Made by a program: the position numbers and the translations under genes. Under the pieces are notes generated by a model. It did no database searches, was not told the DNA's origin, and was given only the letters and a program-made list of their open reading frames with translations. A stretch of 64,000 nt of DNA, taken from positions 310,001 to 374,000 of the forward strand of contig JAQGDQ010000038.1 in assembly GCA_030141605.1 (NCBI GenBank), read 5' to 3'. Positions 25,601-35,100 of this stretch are shown in pieces (the first letter of the stretch is position 1; every line of letters begins with the position of its first letter). This DNA comes from Tubiluchus corallicola. Lineage: Eukaryota > Priapulida > Priapulimorpha > Priapulimorphida > Tubiluchidae.

Positions 25601-26738
25601 TCTGCCAGTTCAATTTTTGGTCTTGGTTTCAGTCCTTTCCAGTGTTAAAATATAGCTATAATCTCTGTAGTATATGTTAGCTAATGCTTAATTTAATACT
25701 CTATAATTGTTTGTATTATAGCCAGCTTATGCACAATATGCAGCAGCTGCTGCTGCAGCTAGGCCGTACGCAACTGTTGCAGCGCAACCTCCTGTATCTG
25801 GAGCTTATGCTGTCGGGTAAGTAAATCTGACACTACATTTAACTTTTCTCTGTCTGTAATACAGAGACGATTCTTAACAAGAGTTGGAATGATAAATATA
25901 AACTCTCACAGTAGAGAAGCACAAGTCATAATATTTCAGTTTACCACCTTGGACCATCTGTTTTTTTATTTATTTGTCTATATATATATGTGTATCCCAT
26001 TTTCTGATAATTTTTAAATATTTCAAATTGATAATCTGTTGTGAGAATGTCGTCTGTACAGATTATGACTTTGTCATCCAGTAGCCTATTGGGAAAGTGG
26101 TGAACTGACGGGTGAGAGAATAGCTGAGCAGTTAAGGTGTGCAACTGAAGTTTTCGTGTGCCATACTGTCCCCTGCTGTTTACTAAAGGAGGGTAAATGT
26201 AAATCCAAGGGCAAGGACACTGTTCACATTTTCAAGGTGATTGTCCTTGACAGTGAGATGATAATTGGTTTTGACCCTGCCACATGTGTAGAGTACCCTC
26301 TTGTTGGGTGCTGGAGCAGGCTTACAGAGTACGGAATTGTGTAAAAAATTATGAAGGTGATGAATTGCTCACTGGTGATAACATCATTGGGGTTGTATTT
26401 TCTGTTTTTGCTGATGTTATATAATAGTTAGTTTTCATTCTGTCATCTCCCCTCTTTACATTTAGGTATGCTGCTGATCCCTATTTACAAGCAGCAGGAG
26501 GGATAGGACCGATGCCGACATACGGGGTAAGAGTTAACTTTTTATTTTAATGTTTCAGTTTTTTCTGCTTTATAGAAAATAACACACTGCTGTGTAGATT
26601 GGCCTTTTAAGTAAATGCTTTCATTTGTTGTTATTTGCTTTGAACATGGCAGGTTGGGTTTGCAATGCATTTACCTTTAATTATTTTTTGTAGGCTGCTG
26701 TGTACAGAGGCGCTTACGGCAGGTTTGCTCCGTATTAG
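4461..26738 (+). CDS. Rbfox: Rbfox (Fox-1 family) RNA-binding splicing regulator, gene-level CDS span
   Basis: Nuclear splicing factor whose single RRM binds UGCAUG in pre-mRNA and switches exon inclusion. Common coding exons: 13190-13399, 14130-14288, 14608-14661, 18336-18428, 22132-22189, 22566-22722, 23737-23785, 24669-24755, 25722-25816, 26466-26526, 26694-26738 (TAG 26736-26738). All junctions are GT-AG and keep phase. With the 4461 first exon the protein is about 410 residues, within the usual Fox-1 range. The RRM reads [44 protein letters not shown] and [14 protein letters not shown], near-identical to vertebrate RBFOX with the same exon cuts. N-terminal to it lie Gln/Thr-rich and Ser-rich segments. 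C-terminal to it lie Ala-rich low-complexity exons ending [11 protein letters not shown], matching the RBFOX C-terminus. The span starts at the 4461 candidate first exon; three other first exons are listed separately. Confidence 0.95.
5826..6110. repeat. Minisatellite, about 4 copies of a ~71-bp unit
   Basis: Diverged units start near 5826, 5897, 5968 and 6040, sharing AACCGG-CCAGTGAGTTGACC, CATCAGAACAACCTCTTCC, TGCAGT and TGTCATCAAA. The array is GC-richer than its surroundings. It produces a spurious 107-codon minus-strand frame. It lies in a large Rbfox 5' intron. Confidence 0.7.
9225..9242 (+). CDS. Candidate alternative first coding exon of Rbfox (exon 1d, MLTMPM)
   Basis: ATG at 9225 followed by five codons (MLTMPM) and a strong donor, ATG|GTAAGCGAAG, at 9243; phase 0 with the 13190 exon, giving MLTMPM-HMVQTQ. 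The 300 bases upstream are less AT-rich than their surroundings and contain an inverted CCAAT box (ATTGG, 9026-9030), as expected of a promoter and 5' UTR. It is the closest candidate to the common body, and vertebrate RBFOX genes also use very short first coding exons. Confidence 0.5.
13190..13399 (+). CDS. Rbfox: Rbfox common exon, Gln/Thr-rich N-terminal region
   Basis: Seventy codons in phase 0 at both ends: acceptor TATTTTCAG|CAC and donor ACA|GTAGGT. It encodes a hydrophilic, probably disordered segment starting [14 protein letters not shown] and ending SSTVETQT. In vertebrate RBFOX the matching region (MAQPY...TQTDG) precedes the RRM, and the junction here rebuilds the same ETQT-QTDG motif. 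Confidence 0.85.
14130..14288 (+). CDS. Rbfox: Rbfox exon carrying Ser-rich linker and start of RRM
   Basis: Fifty-three codons, phase 0 at both ends, donor GGC|GTAAGT. It begins QTDGEHSAK, has a seven-Ser run and TTTQQP, then [19 protein letters not shown] and AMFG, which is RRM beta1/alpha1 with the RNP2 motif (LHVSNI). A second in-frame acceptor 21 nt upstream (exon start 14109) would add HVPPCLQ. Confidence 0.93.
14608..14661 (+). CDS. Rbfox: Rbfox RRM exon (54 nt)
   Basis: Eighteen codons, [18 protein letters not shown], phase 0, acceptor TTTTTCAG and donor AAG|GTAAGT. This is the RRM beta2/beta3 region; it has the same length and boundaries as the 54-nt vertebrate RBFOX exon and differs from the vertebrate peptide I recall at one residue (P for K). 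Confidence 0.95.
14662..18335 (+). other. Rbfox intron before the RNP1 exon
   Basis: About 3.7 kb with no gene. Rbfox-type sites cluster near its 3' end: TGCATG at 18197, GCATG at 18306 and TGCATG at 18327. Confidence 0.6.
18336..18428 (+). CDS. Rbfox: Rbfox RRM exon with RNP1 (93 nt), probable autoregulated cassette exon
   Basis: Thirty-one codons, phase 0 at both ends. It encodes [19 protein letters not shown] through VEGRKIE, including RNP1 (GFGFVTF). Skipping it keeps frame but removes the RNA-binding core. The acceptor is TGCATGCAG|GGT and the donor GAG|GTGCATGTC, so a UGCAUG overlaps each splice site (18327-18332 and 18430-18435). In mammals the homologous 93-nt exon is repressed by Rbfox through GCAUG in the upstream intron, giving a dominant-negative protein. 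Confidence 0.96.
18429..22131 (+). other. Rbfox intron after the RNP1 exon
   Basis: About 3.7 kb of AT-rich sequence. It begins with the UGCAUG-containing donor. GTTGCCATGGAAAC, close to an RFX X-box, is at 19921-19934. I see no exon or repeat family. Confidence 0.6.
22132..22722 (+). CDS. Rbfox: Rbfox exons after the RRM: VNNATAR exon and Ala-rich exon
   Basis: Two exons. 22132-22189 encodes [19 protein letters not shown] plus one base, equivalent to the vertebrate VNNATARVMTNKK exon that holds nuclear-localisation residues. 22566-22722 runs in phase as [14 protein letters not shown], ten Ala, [16 protein letters not shown] and [10 protein letters not shown], matching the RGAHLRG...AAAPPPPIPAYG region of RBFOX. 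The second exon has two in-frame acceptors six bases apart (exon starts 22566 or 22572). Donor CC|GTGAGT. Confidence 0.88.
23163..23196 (+). repeat. Short (GTRA)n microsatellite
   Basis: A run of GTAAGTGAGTGAGTGAGTAAGT-type tetramers in the Rbfox intron after the Ala-rich exon. The unit resembles a 5' splice site (GTAAGT/GTGAGT), so it could act as a decoy donor cluster. Confidence 0.6.
23737..26738 (+). CDS. Rbfox: Rbfox C-terminal Tyr/Ala-rich exons
   Basis: Five exons: 23737-23785 ([16 protein letters not shown]), 24669-24755 ([20 protein letters not shown] then GKGLMNLPG), 25722-25816 (PAYAQY, seven Ala, [19 protein letters not shown]), 26466-26526 ([12 protein letters not shown] then IGPMPTYG) and 26694-26738 ([14 protein letters not shown], stop TAG). 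Exons 24669-24755 and 25722-25816 have no close vertebrate match and look like plausible cassette exons (the first is phase 0 at both ends). This C-terminal domain drives splicing activation and assembly in the family. Confidence 0.9.
26111..26345 (+). mobile_element. Possible degenerate tRNA-derived SINE in the last Rbfox introns
   Basis: AGAATAGCTGAGCAGTTAAG resembles an A-box, followed by a tRNA-like but degraded B-box region (GTGTGCCATACTGTCCCC). About 230 bases differ in texture from the flanking AT-rich intron. It overlaps a chance 62-codon frame. Confidence 0.35.
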
Positions 26739-28975
26739 TGTCAATGACCATCCTCGACTGGGACTTATCCTACTGTGTATCGTGTTCCCATTCACTGTGA
26801 AATACTTTCACTTTTTCTGCTGTTGAGAGGTTACATGCTTAGTTGATATGCTTGACAATGAGTATTGTTTATAAAATGGTTACGCTTCACTTCAAGATCC
26901 ATTTTCATGGATCAACAATGTTTAAGTAATGGGGGCTGGGTTTGCTAAACAGCCTAGTTAATTAGTATTTAGACTGTCCTAGCAGGTACTTGTTCAATAA
27001 CTTAACCTAAGCTGTTATATTTACAAACAAACAGTAAAAGATTGTTGTTTGCCGCATAGATTAATTAGCACGCAATAGTCAGGTGCTGTATGTAGTTTTA
27101 TGTCCTCCCTTTTAAAATGGCTGGTAATTTAATACCTGCGACCTAATCACTTTATAGATGTAATGTATGCATGTCTGACTCAAAGTAGCTTCGTTTCTCT
27201 TAACACACAGCCAGCACAGTGAATGTTACAAACTTGTGAATGAAAACATGATCATTCATCATGTAGAATAGTCTCTAGATTGAGATGTTAACTTAATCTC
27301 ATCTCCAAAGTATCTGAGCAGTATTAGCCTTGTATGAAACACTGATTATTTCAGCAAAGTGGGAGAATGTGTATTAATATCAGATGGATGATATTTTAGC
27401 ATAATATTAAGCTGGCAGCGTTAAACACATGCCAATAATAATTATTATTACATTTATTGTACATAAGCGTATTGTGTGTTTCTGGTAAACAGCATAATAC
27501 AGTTTTGTTTTTCTTGCACAGTCAAAATAACATTGATGTAGTTGTATGCTGTTTTGAACATCACAGTGCACTTGTCATATTTCTTTTGCTTAACAATATA
27601 GCTTTTAAAACTTCACATGAATTGCTTGAGTTCAGCATGTTGGCGCAAAATGTTTTTCTGCAGAAGCTATAGAACTTTATTTGATATTGATAAAGTAGTT
27701 TTTAAATTTTGCCGCAGAATTAACTTGTACAGTTCATTCAATTTTACTTATACCTTTGATTAACCGTTTGTTGTTGAAAAATTGTGTACATTTAGTGCTA
27801 TGTATCTTGCCACTCGTATTATATATCAGAATCTCTGAAGCAATACTAAGTCTTTTTTCCTTTATGTCTTGTGTGTATATACCGTTATTGGATTTGTGAT
27901 GATAAAAATTTAATTTGCTTTGTTTGCACAGTTGCGTGGCTGCATACATTAGGTAGACAGTTTGACAACGCATTCTGTAATATAGTAAGACAACATAAGT
28001 TCTCTGGTTACACACAGTTATTAGATTATTTGTGTATCTTCATTCTACGCAAATACTAGTTTAATTAATGCATGTTTAGTCATTTTTAAGCTCAGTATTT
28101 TTTCTGTTTTATTTATGATAGGAATTGTAACAGCTTGTTATGTAAGGGAAATATATTCTATCCTAGGTTTTCTAATGTTTATCATTATACACTTAAGATC
28201 TTTCGTTATCTTTACCCATTGCTGGTACTACATTCAAGTTCCTAATTTGCGTTACGTTCCATTTAAAATGCTTATACATAGTGCTCATTTTTGCTGTATG
28301 TTACCAATGTTACCATGATTTGCATATATGTGGTGACTGCAAATAAAAAAATCTCACGTATCTTCTATGATCACGACAAATTTTGGGGCTGATGCTACAA
28401 TGTCAAACTCGTTATGCTGCTATATTGACATTTTGTTCTTGATCAAGACAAATGTCAAGTAATTGTAAGAATACTCAAGTTTTTATGTCGTAAATATTGT
28501 ACTGAAATGTTTAGATACAAGTAGCTAGTGTCAGATTTATAGTTTTTCATGACTCATAACCCTTCAAATTTAAGTGCTTACAATACATTACATTGTTACG
28601 TGTATTGTTAGTAAGCTATAGATTTTATTTGCAAGAGAATTCACTTTAAGTCTAGTGATAAAATGTAGATAGAATAAATTTGACTTGATTGGCCTAGTTC
28701 ATTTGTTATACATGTGCCCATAAACAAAGTTTGTTCCGTATAAAATTTATTTATCCATCTGCATGATTTCGGAAGTAAAAAATTGGTTATTAGACAAAGT
28801 TAAGTTGAACCTTTATTAAGTTAGAAAAACCTACACATCAGTCTATGATGGTTTGAACATTATTAGATATTATTTATTTAAATATTCTTTGCTTGGATGA
28901 TGTGTTACTTCTGTCTCCCATCAACTAGTCAACAACATCTGTATATTGAAATAAAGTTTTGAATCTCATCTTTTT
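26739..28975 (+). other. Rbfox: Rbfox 3' UTR with several poly(A) signals
   Basis: About 2.2 kb of AT-rich sequence without coding signal follows the stop. AATAAA occurs at 28342-28347, 28673-28678 and 28950-28955; the last is followed by a T-rich stretch and is the likely distal end. TGCATG occurs at 27168, 28069 and 28760. The short open frames here (27457, 27871, 28115) look like chance. Confidence 0.5.
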
Positions 28976-30138
28976 GTATGGTTTCATTTCAAAGCAAAAT
29001 TTGGCTGTATTTTCTACAACATATTAACATGTGTAACTCAATACATGTACTGCTGCTTCACCTGAGCTACTCAATCAATGAATTTCAGGCATTACAATTA
29101 AGGTTACTTTGTTAAAGAAAGCTTACTGAAAAATTATAAGCCAGTAAGAACTTGAACAATTGACCTTGTGATTAGAACTCTTATAAAAGCCCACATAGAA
29201 GAACAGATCAGTATCCTCATCTTTGTAGCCAAATACAATAGACAGAGGTCAATAGTTGGCACAGTGTTTTGTAATAGCACTCTGCAATATTTGTGTTGCC
29301 ATCTGCTATTACTTAAGACAAACTAGTGTATCTTTAGTGTACTGTGTGCATGATAGTTGGATTTTGGTGAGGTTGGTCTATAAACAAAGATGGCGTACTC
29401 ACTATATTTAGTAGCAAACCAGAAGTTATATGAGGCTGATACTGATTGAAACCATAATAAATTACGGTACAAAGAGGTACAGTGTACATAGCGAAACAAA
29501 TACTAAGCGAATTTACATTGTAACTGTTTATTTAAATGTTAAAAGCGCATACAATTGCATGTAAACAGCTTGCCTAGCGTGGCTGTTTCATAAAAAATGA
29601 ATAAGTGGTCTTGTTTGTTCAGTTTGGCACATGCAGCAAGCTCAAATATACCACCTTTATAGTGTCCAGAGCAATCAAGCTTTAGGTTGATTATTATTAT
29701 GATGTTTCTCACTCATCTTTTTTCTCGTACTGTAACGATAAAACATTAATTTTCGTTCATCTTGTGTCTTTTTGTCATCTGCTGAGGAATCATGATCACG
29801 ATCATACACAAGAAACTGATAGTAATTAGTATGGTTATAAAACACTAATTTTGCTTTTAAACATGCGTATTTCATTAACAAACTTGCACTTTTAGTCGTA
29901 TGAGACGTAAATGAGATGATAGAAAATGTGAATTAAGCAGACCAGTCCTAAGCAGATTTCAATGTGTAATCGATCTGACATATTGTAAAGCTATTGAGTG
30001 CATGCAATTCAAAAGATACCAAAGCCTGCATTCTTTCTTACAAAATATTAGAGCAAAATTTAAGCACGATCAGTAACAATATCAAACATCTCAGCATTTC
30101 GTATCATAAGTAACTATTGTTACATTGTTTGTTTGTGC
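28976..30138. other. Convergent intergenic region between Rbfox and DNAI2
   Basis: No gene seen. On the minus strand it should include the DNAI2 3' UTR; a minus-strand AATAAA is at 29527-29532, about 610 bases past the DNAI2 stop. The small minus-strand frame at 29675-29881 has no recognisable product. Confidence 0.4.
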
Positions 30139-32103
30139 TCATACCTCTTGATTTGCATCTTGTGTGCTTTCTTCGTCAATTATACCAAATCCAACAAGCT
30201 CCTCTTCTTCTGAAGCGTCGTCTTCTTCCTTTTCATCTTCCTTTTCACTTTCCTGCTCTTTCTGTTCTTGGTATTTCGATGTCGACGAATAAAAATCTTT
30301 TTCAGCTCGACTTACTAGATTTTCATAACCAGAATCTAAAGCATACTTAGCCATTAATCCAGCAGAACAATTTGAGGATACTATAATTTCTGAAAAGTGT
30401 TTCTGCATCATCTAGTCAAAAACTTAACAACAAAAAATCTATATATACAAAAATGCCATGTATATTGCAAAATGCAACAATTCACTCACTTGATAGTAGC
30501 TATACGTGCAATGAATGCAAAAACAAAGTCAGTTTAATGATGCCATTTCTGTAGCAATGCCTACTTAGGAGATTTAAAAGATAAACTCTACTTTAGCCAT
30601 CATAAAAATTTCAGTTGTACAATTGTTGTTTGTATAAAGTGAACGTAGGTAAAAATTGCAGAGAAAAAAATTGCACGGTAAAAATGATACAGGAAAAATG
30701 GCACAATGTTATTTTGATGCAAAATTTTTTATAAAAAACTAGAATATGCTTAGGAGAAATGGCAAAAAATCCTAAAGACATTCGACTAATTTTTTGACAG
30801 AAGACAAAACAAAGATAAACAAGCAAATATGCAAAAATATACCTGTATAAGTATTACATAGACTATGAAACGCTCACAAAATATTTTGTTCTTTAAATAG
30901 AATTATAGTTCAATAACGCACGAACATTCCACATAGTGTTTGTCTATAATTCTTTAACAATTTGGTGACGGTAATAGATTGACAAATATACGTATTTGCA
31001 TGCTAAGTCAGCTTATAAGGCTACACACATGTATAAGCAAAGGCTGTAGACTGTGTTACACAGTTTCCAAGTGAATATTTCTCAAAATGGAAATTGGAAT
31101 TAATTTGTACTTTACTTGTTTATCCAGATGAAGATAATAAAAAACAATTACCCTATCGTGTAGCCAAGTTCTCTTTCCAAAGAGTTCTAACACTCCCTCT
31201 GAGACTTCCATGAAGTGCTTCACGAATGTTTTTTGTACTTGATGTTTGGTAAATTTTTGATAAAAAAAAATAACGGGCAAATAAATGCTCATTTTGGCAG
31301 CTTTCACTCTCTTGATCCTCCTGTCCAGGAGTACACATCTTTCTTGTCTCCTGCCCACATTCTCCACAAGATTTCATGGAAATCTGTTAAGTAGTTTTTG
31401 TATAATAGTCTTACTACTGTATAGTAGCAATAACAACTTCTTTGGCAGAGAAAAAATTAAAAAAATTAATTATCCCCTACAGAAACCCTAACCCTAAACA
31501 CATATTTTAAAAATGTGCCATTTTTTTCTATTTACACAATTGTTCCCTTTTTTCCTTTACCATCTTTTCTGGTGCCATTTTTACCGTGCTATTATTAGTT
31601 ATGCCATTTTTGCCGTCCACTGTATAAAGTGTCTGTTTCAGGATTTTTTCTTCATACCTTTGCTAATACTACCACGTCCTGTAAGATATCCTGTAGCACT
31701 TTTTCCTTTCCCTTTCAGTTTCAGCTCTCTCTGTCTAGATTCTAAAACTTTTTCTCTTCTTGTTTCTCTCTCAAAAATCTACAACGATTAGAAGAGTTAC
31801 ATAAGACATAAAATGGCAAGTCAGTATTTCAGTCTATGTCTGCCTGACTTTTGTTATGTCATTATGACAAGTAATAACAGTTGAGAACGGTATTATAACC
31901 TAGCAACTACCATAGCAGTACCACAGTGGTTATACATGATAATAATCAACACTCACAGCAGTGACTACAGGTTTCTCGTTTCTTTGCAGGGTATACAAGC
32001 CTGCAGACAATTCAAGAAGTGTAGTTGTTCCAGTCTCTGAGCCAACAGCAATAAATTGACCATTATCTTGAATGCGCAATGCTTGCAATGAATCATCTGA
32101 TAT
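30139..32103 (-). CDS. DNAI2: DNAI2 exons 10-12, last blade and acidic tail
   Basis: Exon 10 (31957-32103) encodes [20 protein letters not shown], then LYTLQRNEK. Exon 11 (31658-31778) encodes [19 protein letters not shown], a basic helix, then a Lys/Gly-rich stretch. Exon 12 (30139-30389) encodes [14 protein letters not shown], then a Lys/Glu tail with [14 protein letters not shown]. Human DNAI2 has the same order ([11 protein letters not shown], then LVSKAEEEFF, then an acidic end). The exon 11/12 join is the least certain: two donors (31658 or 31673) give the same phase. Confidence 0.85.
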
Positions 32104-35100
32104 CTACAATACGCAAGAATTCAAAAATGTTTTAACATACAGAAGGAGTAAACAAAAGCATTGAATAAAAAGCCTATGAATTAGCAAAAGCCTGTTTAAT
32201 ATTACCATTTTTCATAATGCTATCACCAAACTAGACATTTAATACAATCAGAATGCATTGTATTTTGCAAGAGACTGATATGTACAATTAGTCAGGGATC
32301 CAAAATTATTTTGTTTGAAATAGCGTGCCCATTCCTCAGTAAGTTTCCATCAATGTCTAACTTTTAGTTAGAAATATGACTGCACTTCATTATGTACATA
32401 AGCATAAGAACAGATACAAAGAAAGAATTGTCACAGTTACCTTTAAGCTGAGGGTAGGCGAATCCTGCTTAAAAATACAATCCCAGATGTCTAAACAGCC
32501 ATTAGATCTTGTTGTGTAAAACACAGCCGGCCTGGTTGGACACCAACAACCATCAGTTAGAGATGATTCATGATGCCTATAAAAATTGAAAGAAGACGAG
32601 ACTAAAAAATTGGTTAGATGACTTTCAGGCACTACACACATAGTATTTTTTACTCAAATATGGGTTTTAATTGTCAAAAAAAATGCAGACATTTTCTGAA
32701 TCTTACTTGTAATGTCTTAGCATAAAATTTGCCGTGTGCAGAAAATTAACTCGCTCTCATCATGTCATTTGAATCACCCAATCATCTTGAATTAATAAAA
32801 GTAACCAATACACAATTTATCAACAAATCATGCAAATTAACAATACGTGATTCACAAATTATGTATTACGAATGTTTGATATATAAAAAAATTGTAACAA
32901 AAATAAATAAAATTTGCTTAAAATGTGCTAGTTTTGAATAATAATTCAAAATTGTCGTACACAGAGCACATATTTTAATAACAATGTTTTACCTAGACCA
33001 CATTACAGAACTTTCTCGTATGTCCTCTGACCATATTCGTACAGTCCAATCAGCCACAGAAAGAAAATTTTTGACAAAAAATGGATTTCGTTGTAAGGCG
33101 TATATGGGACCTGCAAATGAAATCTGTTAATTACCATAAAATAAGTTTCCATGCTCACCTGACTGTAACTGGATGAACATTTGGTGTCAAAGCTGCTATT
33201 TACCTATGGAAATCAATTAGCAATTAGAAACATAAATATCCCTTTTGAAGTGCAGGCTAATGTGTCGCCATGGCAGCACACTGCTACTGCATCATAAAGG
33301 GTAGCCTAATAGAGGTACTCCGTAAAGAAAGATTTAAGCTAAATCCCATACAGCATAGTTTAAAATTACTTACCTATTAACATAGTTTAAAGTTTTGTTT
33401 TAGTTGAGGAGAAACAGTTAAACGTTTTATATTATAAAAGCAACCTGCTTCATGCCATCTTGGTTTTCAACTGGTGAAAATAAACAGCAGCTACTGCATT
33501 TTCAGACGTACCATACTATAATGGGTATTCCTCTTACTAATTACGTAAGATTTTGCGATAGCAGAATCTTCTAAAATCCTCTTGATCATCAGAAGTTGCA
33601 GTGGTGAACTTGGATGCGTACCAAAATATGGAGATACAACTATGGGTCTGATTAAGCGAATGCTGTAAGTGGAACTCCACCTGTGATTCTTCTTTGCATT
33701 CCAGCATTTTTAGATGCCTATTTTAATACCAAATCTGGGCTTTTCAGAGAGCGCTTTTTTAATTCTTTAAAAGATTACATTTTGAGACGCTCAACTCAGT
33801 TTGTCATTTATCAGTTTCCGATATTGCAAATTAGCCTCCTTGAGTCTTAAACTGACGAAAAATTTCCATTTCTTTAACAAAAAGCTTTATGTATGTCACA
33901 GAATAAAGTATCTTTGTTGTGTTTATTCCATGGCATAGGTATTATCACTGCAGCTAAGAGCAATGGCATCCCTATTCTACGTGCTACATTCACAGACAAT
34001 TTTTTCGTTTTGTCTAGCACCGTAGACCAGTGATTCTATTTGGAAAAAGTGAGGCGATATTTATGTTAAAGTAACAGTGGGTAAAAATTGAGAGAAATAT
34101 TTCAAAACTGGCAGAAAGGGCAGTTAGTCTCCTGATGAAATCAAGAATTTGGAATGTCTGTATTTGAAGCTTTGCGATAGAAAGTTTGCAAGTGATCAAT
34201 GCCTTGATACATTCTTCAAGGTACCCTACTCTTGGTCGCTAATGGTTTATGCTACCAGGCTGCTGTGTACAAAGTAGGCCTATACCAAAATTTAGTTCAA
34301 GTTACTCCATTGATATATTGCTTCAAACCCTAATGATGAAAAGGTGGTCTTACAAAGGCAGACTTGATTCTACTTTGAATAGCTTGTGTTGTGCAATATT
34401 ACAAGCTAAAAAATTTGTTCGGATATTAGATTACAATGTCAAAGCCCGACTAGACCGATATCTGCAAAAAGTACACGTATAGCACAGGTATAAAAGATAG
34501 ATTTTTCACTTACTGATAATATGCATAAATTTTGCCAAGCAATTCAGTGTTCTATGCCGATTGACATTAATGATCTCACGATTAGCGCACGCACTTCAAA
34601 ATCAAGATGGCACTACGCAGTCCGTTTCATGATAAGAAATTTGAAAGTTCAGTACAACATAATGAAGCTTTAAATTTAATGAAACAGTATTTCACTTTCA
34701 CTGTACGAACATTAATTTAAATCTTGCTTTATAAAATGCTTCCACTCCCCATCAATTGTTTTACATGTAACAGAAAAGCAATGAAAAAGAAAGGTTCATT
34801 AAATTTTCTGTAGAAAATCAGGGCTCTGAAAAGCCATCATGATATTAGTTCTCCTAAAGTTTGCTGTAGCAATTTATTAGCCACAACCAAATTTGCTAAA
34901 TGATTAAAAAACTTTAAACGAAAACAATACTCTTTTCTATTCATTGTGCTTCTTATATTCCTGACAAGGGCATATTTACCAAAAGACTAACTAGACTGTA
35001 GCCTAAGGTGCCAAAATTTGAGGGGCGCCAGATTTAGGGGCCCAACGTTAAAGAATTCTTAATCTCAATGCATACCCTTTCATATTCGTATAAAGTGTGT

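Noticed and set aside
31485-31497. CCCTAACCCTAAA resembling telomere repeat
   Set aside because: Only about two units, embedded in ordinary sequence; too short to indicate an interstitial telomere.
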